DNA of 64,000 nucleotides from Granulicella sp. (GCA_027450185.1 DAIDKF010000011.1:1-64000), one strand, 5' to 3'. Positions 1 to 10,511 are shown, counted from the stretch's first letter. Notes: a model not told the origin generated them from the letters alone. Made by a program: numbers and translations.

Positions 1-135
1 GATGCCCTTCATGCCTTCCTTGAAGCCGCGCAGGCCTTCACCCAGACCTTTGCCGAGCTCGGGCAACTTTCTTCCTCCAAACAAGAGGATAGCTACTAGC
101 GCTACGACGATTAGGTGCCAAGGTTGAAATTCCAT
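1..135 (-). CDS. tatA: Sec-independent (Tat) translocase subunit TatA/E, 3' end truncated by window edge
   Basis: Reverse complement from ATG at 135 reads MEFQPWHLIVVALVAILLFGGRKLPELGKGLGEGLRGFKEGMKGI: TatA N-terminal TM helix, FGGRKLPELGKGLGEG hinge and amphipathic helix. Absent from the ORF track because it runs off the edge. Confidence 0.93.
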   Translation of the reverse strand, partial: MEFQPWHLIVVALVAILLFGGRKLPELGKGLGEGLRGFKEGMKGI

Positions 136-453
136 GATGTATCTCCCTGCTGCCGCCCACACGATCTACGGACGGCGACGATTCATTGTCGCACGATCCA
201 CGAGGAATGTCCGTTTGTGCGAGGCGGATGTGCTTTGCAGCGCTGAATGGCCGTCCCTTATAGAACGCGCGAAAGACGGTTTTGGATGCAAAAGCACGGG
301 TGGGGATCGGGCTTGGGCGTAGGACGGTATATCCTTGGAGAGACGCACCGGAACATCCTCGCAAGAGGCTTCGCGACAACCTCGGATGAGGCCACGCAAC
401 GGAGCGAAAACCGAATCACCCGCGCTGCTCAGTCGAGCCCGCCTACGAGGAAG

Positions 454-1281
454 ATGCTGCAACCGATCAAGAAGACCTTTTACTCTGCTACCCGCGCGAT
501 CAGCTGCGCGACGACCCTGAGCGTGTTTCTGGGCCTGGCCCTGGCTGCAAACGTTGGAACCCTGAGCGCTCTGGCTCAGGATTCAAGCTCGACGCCACCG
601 GCGCAGGATTCGCAGTCAAGCAGCCAGACGAAGAAGCCGCTCGCGGCGCCCGGTACCGTCGCCGTATCGAGAGCTACGGCCGCCGCGCTGGAGCCCTATA
701 CCGGGCCGAAGTATGACAATCGCTGGGAGGTGTACGGCGGACTGCTCTACATGAACGGCCAGGCCGGGCAGAATACGCCGGTGCGCTACGACATGGGCGG
801 CGGCGAGGCGATGGGTACGTACTGGCTGACCAGGAAGCTGGGCGTGGCGGCAGATTATCGCTTTGGCGCCGGAACGACGCCGGTGATCAGCAGGTTCTAC
901 AACCGCGTGCTGGTGATGCAGCATATCGTCTCTGGCGGCGTGCAGTACCGCGGACCCAAGGACCGCTATGCGGCAGTGGATTTCCATGCGCTGGTCGGCG
1001 GCACCTATGGGATATTTGATTATGCGGTGAACCACTATCCTGGCGGAAGCCCGGTGAGTGCCTGCGCGGCCCAGCAGCAGCCTGGACAGGTGGGAAACCT
1101 GGGGCTCTACTGCAATCACATGGCGCCGGCTGCTGCGCTGGGCGGCAGCATCGACTTCAACGAGAGCGGCAAACTCGCTATCCGGCTGCAACCTGATTTG
1201 ACCTTCGAGCACTTCGGCACCGAGTTGCACGAGTACTTCGCGATTTCGATGGGCGTGGTATATCGGATGGGGAAGAGATAA
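454..1281 (+). CDS. Secreted outer-membrane beta-barrel-like protein, unknown function
   Basis: ORF 247..1281; likely start at ATG 454 (MLQPIKKTFYSATRAISCATTLSVFLGLALAANVGTLSALAQ) gives a signal peptide; aromatic/glycine alternation and C-terminal GVVYRMGKR suggest a barrel. Confidence 0.65.
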   Translation: MLQPIKKTFYSATRAISCATTLSVFLGLALAANVGTLSALAQDSSSTPPAQDSQSSSQTKKPLAAPGTVAVSRATAAALEPYTGPKYDNRWEVYGGLLYMNGQAGQNTPVRYDMGGGEAMGTYWLTRKLGVAADYRFGAGTTPVISRFYNRVLVMQHIVSGGVQYRGPKDRYAAVDFHALVGGTYGIFDYAVNHYPGGSPVSACAAQQQPGQVGNLGLYCNHMAPAAALGGSIDFNESGKLAIRLQPDLTFEHFGTELHEYFAISMGVVYRMGKR

Positions 1282-1325
1282 ACGCAGGGGATAGAGCGTA
1301 GAGGATCGAAGATAGAGAAACGAAA

Positions 1326-1361
1326 CGAGAGACCCTCCGTAAGGAGCGCCTCTCGTTTTTT
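1326..1361 (+). terminator. Rho-independent terminator
   Basis: CGAGAGaccCTCCgtaaGGAGcgcCTCTCG followed by TTTTTT. Confidence 0.85.
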
Positions 1362-1380
1362 CATCCGCGCTTGCCGCGGG

Positions 1381-2631
1381 TCAGCCCTGGAGAAATTCGG
1401 GGGAGACGGGATTTTCGTAGGCAGAGTAGTTGCGTGTCACGACCGTAATTCCGCTGGGGGTGACGAAGTAGCGTTTCTTGTCTTCGTTGGCGTCGTACCC
1501 GATCACGGCGCCGTCGGGGATGTGGGCGTCGCGGTCGATGATGGCGCGGCGGATGCGGCAGTGGCGGCCGATGTTGACGTGGGAGAAGACGATGCTGGAA
1601 TCGACGTCGGCGTAGCTGTTGACGCGGACGTCATGCGAGAGCACGGAGTTGCGGATGACCGAGCCGGAGATGATGCAGCCGGCGCTGACGATGGAGTTGA
1701 TGGCCATGCCGGTGCGGCCGGGCTCGCCGAAGACAAACTTCGCTGGAGGGTACTGGTAGGCGCGGGAGCGCATCGGCCAGGCCTTGTCGTAGAGGTTGAA
1801 GATGGGGGCGACGGCGGAGATGTCCATGTTGGCCTCGTAGTACGCATCCAGGGTGCCGACGTCGCGCCAGTAGAGTGCGCGCTGCTTGTTCTCATCGACA
1901 AAGTTGAACGCGTTAACCTTGAAGCGGCCCAGCAGCTTCGGGAGAATGTCGTGGCCAAAGTCGTGGCGGGAGTCTGGGTCCTCGGAGTCCTTGACGAGCT
2001 CGGGCAGCAGAACGTCGGTGTTGAAGAGGTAGATGCCCATGGAGACATCGACCATGTCAGGGTTGAAGGGAGAGCGGATTGCAGTGGTTTTGGGCTTCTC
2101 GACGAAGCCGACGACCTCTCCATTTCGGGCAACCTCGACGACACCGAACTCAGAGACCTGGTCGGGGGTGATGGGCAGCGTGGCGATGGTCAGGTCGGCG
2201 CCGGAGTCGATGTGCTGCTGCATCATCAGAGCGTAGTTCATCTTGTAGATGTGGTCCCCGGAGAGGATCAGCACGTAGCGGGGTTCCTCGGAGCCGATGG
2301 AGTAGATGTTCTGGAACACGGCGTCGGCCGTGCCCTGATACCAGCTCTTGGAGACACGCTGCATGGGCGGCAGAATCTCAATGAACTCGCCCAGTTCGCT
2401 GGCCACCACCGATCCCCAACCCTCGCGGACGTGGCGGTTGAGTGACAGGGCCTTGTACTGCGTGAGGATGTAAACGTGGCGCAGCCCGGAGTTGATGCAG
2501 TTGGAAAGGGTGATATCGATGATACGGTACTGCCCTGCAAAGGGGACTGCCGGCTTGGCGCGATCGCGTGTGAGCGGAAACAGCCGCTCTCCAGCACCAC
2601 CCGCAAGCAGAATGCCTAACGTATCTCTCAT
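1381..2631 (-). CDS. glgC: Glucose-1-phosphate adenylyltransferase
   Basis: [67 protein letters not shown] is diagnostic of GlgC; start chosen at 2631 rather than the longer ORF start at 2922. Confidence 0.97.
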   Translation of the reverse strand: MRDTLGILLAGGAGERLFPLTRDRAKPAVPFAGQYRIIDITLSNCINSGLRHVYILTQYKALSLNRHVREGWGSVVASELGEFIEILPPMQRVSKSWYQGTADAVFQNIYSIGSEEPRYVLILSGDHIYKMNYALMMQQHIDSGADLTIATLPITPDQVSEFGVVEVARNGEVVGFVEKPKTTAIRSPFNPDMVDVSMGIYLFNTDVLLPELVKDSEDPDSRHDFGHDILPKLLGRFKVNAFNFVDENKQRALYWRDVGTLDAYYEANMDISAVAPIFNLYDKAWPMRSRAYQYPPAKFVFGEPGRTGMAINSIVSAGCIISGSVIRNSVLSHDVRVNSYADVDSSIVFSHVNIGRHCRIRRAIIDRDAHIPDGAVIGYDANEDKKRYFVTPSGITVVTRNYSAYENPVSPEFLQG

Positions 2632-2755
2632 ATGCAGCTTCCTCGAACAGCTATGCGATGTGATGGTCGCATGCAACCTGCTGGGATGCATGTTACGGCA
2701 TCCATGACGCCCGAGAGTATCAGCGCCGAGAAATTCTTGGCAAATCGCCAGGCGG

Positions 2756-3217
2756 CTAAATGCCCGGAGGAGTGTCCTCGCCGGTTGAAGCATCGTCCTC
2801 GGCAGCGGCGCTCTCCGTCTCTTCAGTCGTGATGCGCAGGGATTTGAGGAAGGTAAGATCGTGGCGGGTGAAGGTGCCATCGGCAAGCTCGTTGCCCTCG
2901 TCGGCCGCTGGCTCCTCGGCATCGTTCTCGACCTCGTTGAGCCCGATGGTAGCTTCGAGCATGAGCAGGACGTCGAAGCCCTGCTCGCGGATCTCGCGCA
3001 CCACGCCTGAGATCTGATCGGACTCGCTCACCGACTCATGGATCGCTTCGCCCAGTTTCTGAATAAGGTCTTTGACCTGTTGATTCAATGCCACCTCCCC
3101 GTCGTCGGGAAGCCGGGTCTTTGCAAGCAAGCCCTGCTTCTCCGATGCTGCAATGCCCATCCCACGCATTGGGTATTCCCTGCCAGAGATCGGCGGGAAC
3201 GGCAGCTGCGGGTACAT
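2756..3217 (-). CDS. Conserved hypothetical protein with acidic tail
   Basis: 153-aa ORF, coherent composition (NQQVKDLIQKLGEAIHESVSESDQISGVVREIREQGFDVLLMLEATIGL). Confidence 0.6.
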   Translation of the reverse strand: MYPQLPFPPISGREYPMRGMGIAASEKQGLLAKTRLPDDGEVALNQQVKDLIQKLGEAIHESVSESDQISGVVREIREQGFDVLLMLEATIGLNEVENDAEEPAADEGNELADGTFTRHDLTFLKSLRITTEETESAAAEDDASTGEDTPPGI

Positions 3218-3545
3218 TCGTTGCTACTAATAAGACTACGCCGATGCAGCGGCAGAAGCCAAGCCCTGCGAGAGCTTGGAATCTGGAAAGATTACCAGAA
3301 CGTTGGAAACGCTAGACAAACCTCGGCTCATCGGAGGAGTCATCGTCAAGGTAGTATGCTGGCTCCTCCATGGGCCTTACCCGCTTGGAACTCCAAACCA
3401 GAAATCCGGCCGCCGCTGCAGCCATTCCTCCTACGAACCAGACCAGCTTTTTCATGCCCTGCCCCTCTACCTACACATTATCCGACAGAACGAACTCACC
3501 TGCGGTGTTGGACGCAACAACCAGGGTACTGTTTGTGGTCCGCTT

Positions 3546-3603
3546 GAAGATCCCTTGAAGATCCCTTGAAGATCGCTGGGAGATCGCTGGGAGATCGTTT
3601 GGG
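3546..3603. repeat. 11-bp tandem repeat, about 5 units, GATC in each unit
   Basis: GATC occurs at 3549, 3560, 3571, 3582 and 3593 (exact 11-bp period) within TTGAAGATCCCTTGAAGATCCCTTGAAGATCGCTGGGAGATCGCTGGGAGATCGTTT. Confidence 0.9.
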
Positions 3604-3681
3604 GGGAGCAGCGCTGCGAAGCAGGAGTCGCGGCGAGGGTGGCACGGCGAGGACGCAGATGCCGGGTACACTAAGAGCATT

Positions 3682-4167
3682 ATGGACAGGGTACGTTTCG
3701 GTCGCGCACTGGGATACGGCGCCCGCCACGCGGCGAAGACACTGCTACAGGCGGCCGATGCGGCAACCACTCCGTCGCCATCGCGGCCGAGTGGGACGGG
3801 CGGCGCGAGTGCTCCTGCCGTCGGGCAGAGTCCAAGCCAGCCGCAGGCCGCACGCGTCGCCGAGCGAGTGGTGCAGACCCAGCGGACGGTGGCCGGCGCG
3901 AAAAAACATGCAGGAAAGCTGGGGCGATCGGTGTGGACCCCGCTGGCGCGGTTTTCAAGCGTGGTGTGGCTGCAGGTGACGGGACTGTTCTTCGCACTGC
4001 TCGCCATGTTCCTGGGCCAGGGAGCATGGAAGGAGCGTGCGGCGATGCATCTACCGCTGGCCTCGCATGAGGGGACAAAGTTCTGGACGCTGGCAGTGGC
4101 GTTTGCCGCGTTCGCCTACTTTGCGATCAGTAATTTTGTACGCGCGTATCGCCGGGATCGGGCCTGA
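3682..4167 (+). CDS. Hypothetical membrane protein
   Basis: 161-aa ORF with two C-terminal TM segments (SVVWLQVTGLFFALLAMFLGQG; FWTLAVAFAAFAYFAISNFV). Confidence 0.65.
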   Translation: MDRVRFGRALGYGARHAAKTLLQAADAATTPSPSRPSGTGGASAPAVGQSPSQPQAARVAERVVQTQRTVAGAKKHAGKLGRSVWTPLARFSSVVWLQVTGLFFALLAMFLGQGAWKERAAMHLPLASHEGTKFWTLAVAFAAFAYFAISNFVRAYRRDRA

Positions 4168-4420
4168 CGGCCTGGGACGCAAAACTCCATCGAGAAGAAA
4201 GAGTCCCTCAGGAGCTAGATCCCCGTTGATCCTCGCAGCATTACGGCACGGCTAAGGTTGCCTCTCCAAACCGAACCTGCGCCACGTGCTGGCAAACAGG
4301 CGCAGGGCTAAGAGCGGCGGTGCGATGGGTGGTCGCAGTGGGTGGGGATGGTTTGGTATCGTTTGAGTGGAACGCGGAGTGCTCGAAGAACAGCACTGCG
4401 CCTTAGAAAAGGCACACGAT

Positions 4421-5611
4421 ATGACAGATTCGAACTCTACCCTTGATGCTGCTGCGTCAGCACCTAAGCCGTTGCGCCGGACTGCGTTGCATGCAACCCA
4501 CCACGCGCACAAGGCACGCATGGTCGACTTTGGCGGATGGGATATGCCGGTGCAGTACAGCGGCCTGATTGAAGAACACATGGCCGTCCGTACCGGTGTG
4601 GGCGTGTTCGATGTGTCGCACATGGGCGACATCCAACTGCGCGGACCCAACTCCCTGGCGGCGGTGCAGAAGCTGCTGATGAATGATGCGAGCAAGCTGC
4701 AGATCGGGCAGGCGCACTACTCGGCGATGCTCTATCCCAATGGCACGTTTGTGGACGATGTGATTCTGCATAAGCTGGGCGAGAACGATTACCTGATTGT
4801 GATCAACGCCGGCACGCGCGAGAAGGATGTGCAGTGGGTGCGGCAGGTGCTGGGCGGAATGAGCGGGCTGCACATCACCGACGTGAGCGACTACTACACG
4901 CAGATCGCAATCCAGGGACCGAAAGCGATGGCGACACTCCAGAAGCTGACCAGCGTAGACCTGGCGCCGATCAGGAACTACTGGTTTACGTGGGGACAGG
5001 TATGCGGGCTATATAACGTGCTCATCGCGCGGACGGGCTACACCGGCGAGGACGGCTTCGAGATTTATATCCCGTCCGATGAGATCACCAGCGCAAGGGT
5101 GTGGGCGGAGGTGCTGGCGGCGGGCCAGGAGTTTGGCATCGTTCCGTGTGGATTGGGTGCGCGCAATACTCTGCGGCTGGAGTCGGCGATGGCACTGTAC
5201 GGGCATGAGATCTCCGACAGCCTGAATGTGTGGGAGGCCAACCTGGGGCGGTACTGCAAGATGGAGAAGGGCGTCGATTTCGTGGGGCGCGAGGCGCTGC
5301 TGGAGGTGCAGCAGAAGGGCGGGCCAGCCAAACGGCTGGTCGGGCTGGAGATGATCGAGCGCGGGATAGGGCGCGACGGCTACCCGGTGTTCTCGCTCGA
5401 GGGCGAGCGCATTGGCGAGATCACCAGCGGGTCGCCGGCACCGTTTCTGAAGAAAAATATCGCGCTGGCCTATGTGCCGATGGCGTTCGTTGAGTTGAGG
5501 ACCGAAGTCGCCGTCGAGGTGCGCGGGCAGAATGTGAGGGCGCGCGTGGTGCCCACGCCGTTCTACAAGCGGGCGAAGGCGGCGGCGGCAGCTCCTCCCA
5601 CTCAGGCTTGA
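4421..5611 (+). CDS. gcvT: Glycine cleavage system T protein (aminomethyltransferase)
   Basis: LRRTALHATHHAHKARMVDFGGWDMPVQYSGLIEEHMAVRTGVGVFDVSHMGDIQLRGP, GARNTLRLESAMALYGHEI; next to gcvH/gcvP. Confidence 0.97.
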   Translation: MTDSNSTLDAAASAPKPLRRTALHATHHAHKARMVDFGGWDMPVQYSGLIEEHMAVRTGVGVFDVSHMGDIQLRGPNSLAAVQKLLMNDASKLQIGQAHYSAMLYPNGTFVDDVILHKLGENDYLIVINAGTREKDVQWVRQVLGGMSGLHITDVSDYYTQIAIQGPKAMATLQKLTSVDLAPIRNYWFTWGQVCGLYNVLIARTGYTGEDGFEIYIPSDEITSARVWAEVLAAGQEFGIVPCGLGARNTLRLESAMALYGHEISDSLNVWEANLGRYCKMEKGVDFVGREALLEVQQKGGPAKRLVGLEMIERGIGRDGYPVFSLEGERIGEITSGSPAPFLKKNIALAYVPMAFVELRTEVAVEVRGQNVRARVVPTPFYKRAKAAAAAPPTQA

Positions 5612-5798
5612 GCCGCGGCTCTTGTCCGCTTATCGGCCGGCACAAGCCGTTGTTCGCTTTCCACCGCTCGACTGCCTACAATTGCCTGAGAAGATTCTCG
5701 ATCAATCAGTACTGGTTCCTGGTGAATCCAGTACTGGATCGCTTGTCCATCGAATCATTTGGAACATTTCTATTCAAAGTTAAATTTCGCGAGGAACC

Positions 5799-6188
5799 AT
5801 GAGCTATCCCGAGAACTACCGTTACTCCAAATCGCACGAGTGGCTGCTGTTGGAAGGTAATGCCGCGACAGTCGGCATTACCGACTACGCGCAGGAGTCG
5901 CTGGGCGACATCGTGTTTGTGGAACTGCCGAAGCTTGGGCAGGAGATTGAAGTTGGAGCGACGTTCGGCTCGGTCGAATCCGTGAAGGCCGTGAGCGATC
6001 TGTACTCTCCGGTGGGCGGCACCGTGACGGCGATCAATGAAGCGCTGAACGGAGCGCCGGAGACGCTCAACACGGCGGCCAACGAGACCTGGATCATCAA
6101 GCTCGCAGTGCAGAACGCCGCAACAACCAGCCCCCTGCTTTCGGCCGCGGAGTACGAAAAGTTCGTTGCGGAAGAGACCGGGCACTAA
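5799..6188 (+). CDS. gcvH: Glycine cleavage system H protein
   Basis: [42 protein letters not shown]...[19 protein letters not shown], including the lipoyl-lysine ESVKA motif. Confidence 0.97.
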   Translation: MSYPENYRYSKSHEWLLLEGNAATVGITDYAQESLGDIVFVELPKLGQEIEVGATFGSVESVKAVSDLYSPVGGTVTAINEALNGAPETLNTAANETWIIKLAVQNAATTSPLLSAAEYEKFVAEETGH

Positions 6189-6220
6189 CCAGAAATCTCC
6201 GCAGCAAGAGGGTTCCATCC

Positions 6221-7624
6221 ATGCGTTATTTGCCGAAGTCACCCGCCGATCGCGAGGCTATGCTCGCCGAGATTGGCGTGCCGTCCATTGAGAGCTTGTT
6301 CGAGACGATTCCCGCGGAGTACCGACTGACTGAAGATTTGAAGATTCCGCGGCAGCACTCGGAGTCGGAGATCCTGGAACGCTTCCGCGCGTTCGGATCG
6401 AACCTTGCCAGCGGTGATGCGCAGGAGCTGGCGGCGCAGCCTGCGGGAAAGATGTTTGCGAGCTTTCTGGGCGCTGGAGCGTACCGGCACTATCGGCCGG
6501 TGATTATTGATTCACTGGTGCAGCGCGGAGAGTTTCTTACCAGCTACACGCCGTATCAGCCGGAGATCTCGCAGGGTACGCTGCAGGCGATGTTCGAGTT
6601 CCAGACGATGATCTGCGAGCTGACCGGAATGGAGATTGCAAACGCGTCGATGTACGACGGGTCGACTGGCGCTGCGGAGAGCGTACTGATGGCCTGCCGG
6701 GCGACCGGGCGCCAAGGGGCTGTTGTTGCGCGGTCGGTGCATCCCGAGTATCGCGAGGTGTTGGCCACCGTGACCAGGCATCAGGAGATTCCGATCACGG
6801 AGTTCGGATACGTCGCGGAGACAGGGCGCGTCGATCTGGCGGCGCTGGACGCGTCGATTACGGATGAGACAGCGTGCGTGCTCATCCAGTCGCCGAACTT
6901 CTTTGGGACGATTGAGGATGTGGCCACCATTGCGCAAATGGCGCACAAGCGGGGCGCGCTGCTGATTGTTTCCATCGCCGAGGCGGTTTCGCTGGGCGTG
7001 ATCAAGCCTCCGGTGGAGGCCGATATTGTGTCGCTCGAGGCGCAGAGCTTTGGCGTTGCGGTAGGATTCGGCGGACCTTACTGTGGCGTGATTGCGTGCA
7101 AGGAGAAGTTCCTGCGTCAGATGCCGGGACGGCTGGTGGGTGAAACGAAGGACATGAATGGCAAGCGCGGATTTGTGCTGACGCTGAGCACGCGTGAGCA
7201 ACATATTCGGCGCGAGAAGGCTACGTCGAACATCTGCACGAACCAGGCGCTGGTGGCGTTGATGGTGACGATCTTCCTGACCGTGTATGGCAAGCAGGGG
7301 CTGCGCGAGTTGGCGGAGCAGAATCTGGCTAAGGCAGATTATCTGCGGAAGGCGCTGCTGGACGCGGGCGCGGCGACGAAGTTCGATGGCACGCCGCGCT
7401 TTCATGAGTTTGTGCTGACGACAAAGGAGCCGGCTGCGGCAGTGAATGCGAAGCTGCTGGAGAAGCAGATTGTTGGCGGGCTGGCGCTCAAGAAGTGGTA
7501 TCCGGAACTGGGCGAGAACGCGACGCTATGGTGTGCGACGGAGTTGACGACGAAGGCGCAGATCGACGCTGCCGCTGCTGTGCTGGCGAACGTGCGTGAG
7601 CAAGAGTTTGTGGGAGCGAAGTAG
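6221..7624 (+). CDS. gcvPA: Glycine dehydrogenase (decarboxylating) subunit 1
   Basis: [31 protein letters not shown]...[65 protein letters not shown]. Confidence 0.97.
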   Translation: MRYLPKSPADREAMLAEIGVPSIESLFETIPAEYRLTEDLKIPRQHSESEILERFRAFGSNLASGDAQELAAQPAGKMFASFLGAGAYRHYRPVIIDSLVQRGEFLTSYTPYQPEISQGTLQAMFEFQTMICELTGMEIANASMYDGSTGAAESVLMACRATGRQGAVVARSVHPEYREVLATVTRHQEIPITEFGYVAETGRVDLAALDASITDETACVLIQSPNFFGTIEDVATIAQMAHKRGALLIVSIAEAVSLGVIKPPVEADIVSLEAQSFGVAVGFGGPYCGVIACKEKFLRQMPGRLVGETKDMNGKRGFVLTLSTREQHIRREKATSNICTNQALVALMVTIFLTVYGKQGLRELAEQNLAKADYLRKALLDAGAATKFDGTPRFHEFVLTTKEPAAAVNAKLLEKQIVGGLALKKWYPELGENATLWCATELTTKAQIDAAAAVLANVREQEFVGAK

Positions 7625-7626
7625 CC

Positions 7627-7971
7627 ATGGATATCAGTGCGATCGAGGGGCAGGAGCTTACGGCTGTTGAGTTCGTGAGCGATTATCTGCGCCTGCGCTT
7701 TGATGGACCGATGCTGACGCTGTATGCGTGGCCGCATATTCTGCTGGCGGATTTTTCGATTGCATTTGGTGAGCCGGAGTATCGCAATGCGCTGTGTGCG
7801 CAGATTGGCGAGATGGTTGCTAAGACCGCGCTCGACGAGATGGAGGCGCTGACGGTGGAGTTTGAATCGGGCACCGTGATTGCGCTCAGCTTGCGTGAGG
7901 AAGAGTTGGACGGGCCGGAGGCTGGTAGTTACTCGGCGGACGGCAGCGGAATGGATGAATTGGATTTTTAG
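7627..7971 (+). CDS. Conserved hypothetical protein between gcvPA and gcvPB
   Basis: 114-aa ORF beginning 2 bp after the gcvPA stop, same strand, coherent protein sequence. Confidence 0.75.
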   Translation: MDISAIEGQELTAVEFVSDYLRLRFDGPMLTLYAWPHILLADFSIAFGEPEYRNALCAQIGEMVAKTALDEMEALTVEFESGTVIALSLREEELDGPEAGSYSADGSGMDELDF

Positions 7972-8079
7972 TTTGGCATTGCGGCAGCCAAGCAGATCGT
8001 TCGCCTCCCTCAGGATGACGGTTATCAGGGAAGTTGAGATCTGAGAGAACGCAGAGCCTGAATGCTCGCAGGAAGAGGA

Positions 8080-9600
8080 ATGATGGCAGACAAGTTTGTT
8101 GGGACGCCGAAGAAGGCAACGACGCATGTAAACCAGAACGAGGATTTGATCTTCGAGAAGTCTTCGGCGGGCAAGAAAGGGTATCGGCTGGCGCAGCTGG
8201 ATGTGCCGGCGGTCGATGCTTCTTCCCTGCTGGGCGATGCGGTGCGTACCGATGGCCTGGGCGTGATGCCGGAGTTGAGCGAGATTGAGATCATCCGGCA
8301 CTTCACACGGCTTTCGACGTGGAACTATGCGATCGATCTGGGGATGTATCCGCTCGGATCGTGCACGATGAAGTACAACCCACGCATCAATGAAGCGGTG
8401 GCGAGGCTGGAGGGGTTGGCGGAGGCGCATCCTTATCAACCGGAGTCGTTGAGCCAGGGTGCGCTGGGCATGATGAAGCTGCTGTCGGATTGCCTGATTG
8501 AGATTACGGGGATGGACGCTATTACGCTGCAGCCTGCGGCGGGTGCACAGGGAGAGTTCACAGGGATCCTGTGCGTGCGGGCGTATCACGAGGCCAGGAA
8601 CAATGCGCGCAGGAAGATCATCATTCCAGATTCGGCGCATGGGACCAACCCGGCGACGGCTGCGATGTGCGGCTATGAGGTGGCGAACCTGAAGTCGAAT
8701 GCGCTGGGAATGGTGGACCTCGCTGAGCTGGAGCGCATGGTGGATGAGGATGTGGCCGCTCTGATGCTGACTAATCCTTCCACGATTGGGGTGTTCGAGT
8801 CGGACATTCACAAGATCGCGGAGATCCTGCACGCGAAGGGTGCACTGCTTTACATGGACGGCGCAAACATGAATGCGCTGGTGGGCAAGACGCGGCCGGG
8901 CGACTTCGGAGTCGACGTGATGCACCTGAATCTGCACAAGACGTTTTCGACACCCCACGGTGGCGGTGGTCCGGGGTCGGGGCCGGTGGCCTGCAAGAAG
9001 ATTCTGGAGCCATTCCTTCCGGCGCCCGTGGTGAAGACGAATGCGGACGGCTCGCTGGGGCTTGAGTATAACCGGCCACAGAGTATTGGCCGCGTGAAGG
9101 CGTGGTACGGAAACGTAGGGATGTTCATTCGGGCGCTGGCATACATTCTCGCGAACGGGCCGGACGGGCTGCGGCAGACGACCGAGGACGCGGTGCTCAA
9201 TGCGAACTACCTCCGCGCCAGGCTTGATGGAACATTTGAGCTGCCATTCAAGTCGCCATCGCTGCATGAGGTGGTGTTCAGCGACAGGCTGCAGGCGAAG
9301 AACGGTGTGAAGACCGGCGATATGGGCAAGCGGCTGATCGACTACGGATTCCACGCATACACCGTAAGCTTCCCGATGGTGGTGCATGGGGCGATGATGA
9401 TTGAGCCAACCGAGAGCGAGAGCCGCGAGGAACTCGACCTGCTGGTCGACGCGCTGCAGCAGATTGCACGCGAGGCGGAGGAGAATCCGGAGCTGGTGCA
9501 GACAGCTCCACACACGACGCGGATTCAGCGGCTGGATGAGACAACAGCGGCCAGAAAGCCGGTGCTGCGCTGGAAGCCGCCGGTTGCGCCTGCCCGATGA
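8080..9600 (+). CDS. gcvPB: Glycine dehydrogenase (decarboxylating) subunit 2
   Basis: LGSCTMKYNPRINEAVARLEGLAEAHPYQPESLSQGALGMM...DVMHLNLHKTFSTPHGGGGPGSGPVACK (PLP lysine motif). Confidence 0.97.
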   Translation: MMADKFVGTPKKATTHVNQNEDLIFEKSSAGKKGYRLAQLDVPAVDASSLLGDAVRTDGLGVMPELSEIEIIRHFTRLSTWNYAIDLGMYPLGSCTMKYNPRINEAVARLEGLAEAHPYQPESLSQGALGMMKLLSDCLIEITGMDAITLQPAAGAQGEFTGILCVRAYHEARNNARRKIIIPDSAHGTNPATAAMCGYEVANLKSNALGMVDLAELERMVDEDVAALMLTNPSTIGVFESDIHKIAEILHAKGALLYMDGANMNALVGKTRPGDFGVDVMHLNLHKTFSTPHGGGGPGSGPVACKKILEPFLPAPVVKTNADGSLGLEYNRPQSIGRVKAWYGNVGMFIRALAYILANGPDGLRQTTEDAVLNANYLRARLDGTFELPFKSPSLHEVVFSDRLQAKNGVKTGDMGKRLIDYGFHAYTVSFPMVVHGAMMIEPTESESREELDLLVDALQQIAREAEENPELVQTAPHTTRIQRLDETTAARKPVLRWKPPVAPAR

Positions 9601-9801
9601 CGCCGTAGGCAACTGCGAAGGAGCAGCAGAGACTGGAATGGTGATGGCTGGCGGACGGTGAACTGTCGGCGGCCCCGTTCTATCGGCAGTACGACGGGAA
9701 CTACTTGCGAGCAGAAGATTGCGTGGCCTCGGCGCTGAACAGGCTCAACACCGAGGCAGCCACAAAAACCAGACGCGACGTGCGACCGGATGGAAGCCGC
9801 G

Positions 9802-10386
9802 CTATTTTGCAGCTTCGACCTTTACGGACTCGTCAGTGTTCTCCCACTTGATGTGGAGTTCGGTGGAGTGCTTCCTGGTGTTCTCAAAGCTAATGGTCAT
9901 GGACTCTTGCGGCGCAGGCAGCTTGGCGTAGTGCATCGGCACGCGGCCCAGGTCCATGTCCTGCTTGTAGACGGTTCCCCACTGGCCGGTCTGCTTATTG
10001 ACGATCAGGAGCCATGGCGTTCCTGGAGCAGCGGGCAAGGTGTAGAGTGTGTAGCTTCCGGCCGGGACGCTGAGTGTGCCGATCTTGAGGTTGCCGGTGG
10101 TGACGAAGCTGGTAGCGGGGTTCGCGCCGGTGCGCCACACCTGGCCATAGGGCACCAGTCCGCCCATGATGACGCGGCCACGCATGGCGGGAGAGTTGTA
10201 GTGGATGGTGATCCTGGCGCCGTCGAGCGCGACGTCGGTCATGGCGGCAGGGCTCAGCAGTGGCTTGGCTGGAGCGGCGCTGGGCTTGGCCGGCATGTCC
10301 ATGTTGCTCATTTGCGCACAGGCGCTGAGCGATGCGGCGAAGGTGAGGGCGAGAACGAGAGCAGTGCTGCGGGCAGGTATCTTCAT
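9802..10386 (-). CDS. DUF2911-like secreted protein
   Basis: Lipoprotein-like N-terminus and VALDGARITIHYNSPAMRGRVIMGGLVPYGQVWRTGANPATSFVTTGNLKIGTLSVPAGSYTLYTLPA, a pattern of DUF2911 proteins. Confidence 0.85.
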   Translation of the reverse strand: MKIPARSTALVLALTFAASLSACAQMSNMDMPAKPSAAPAKPLLSPAAMTDVALDGARITIHYNSPAMRGRVIMGGLVPYGQVWRTGANPATSFVTTGNLKIGTLSVPAGSYTLYTLPAAPGTPWLLIVNKQTGQWGTVYKQDMDLGRVPMHYAKLPAPQESMTISFENTRKHSTELHIKWENTDESVKVEAAK

Positions 10387-10466
10387 GGTTGCTATGCTAC
10401 TCCCAAGCCATTGATTCCTGGCAGGGGTTGCAGCGTTTGGCGGGGTTTCTGCTCGCCGGATAGCAT

Positions 10467-10511
10467 GCGCCCATCGCTCAGGCAGATAGAGCGGCAGCCT
10501 TCTTGTAGCCC
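10467..10511 (+). pseudogene. Truncated tRNA-Arg-like remnant (5' half)
   Basis: GCGCCCATCGCTCAGGCAGATAGAGCGGCAGCCTTCTTGTAG aligns with the intact tRNA-Arg at 18878 (29/34 identical over the first 34 nt by hand count); no T-arm or acceptor 3' half follows. Confidence 0.6.

Noticed and set aside
1522-2445. 307-aa plus-strand Val/Asp/Gly-rich ORF
   Set aside because: Antisense to glgC; composition is a frame artefact.
4180-4420. Possible glycine riboswitch upstream of gcvT
   Set aside because: Region is G-rich, but I could not find the paired-aptamer core motifs with confidence; an Infernal search with the glycine riboswitch model would decide.
5611-5798. CCAGTACTGG dyads as an intrinsic terminator for gcvT
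   Set aside because: Palindromes have essentially no loop and no T-tract; operator interpretation is more plausible.
6512-7405. 297-aa minus-strand ORF opposite gcvPA
   Set aside because: Arg/His/Leu-rich antisense artefact.
7402-9612. 736-aa minus-strand ORF opposite gcvPA/gcvPB
   Set aside because: Arg/His/Gln-rich shadow ORF antisense to two confidently identified genes; product of high-GC codon bias.
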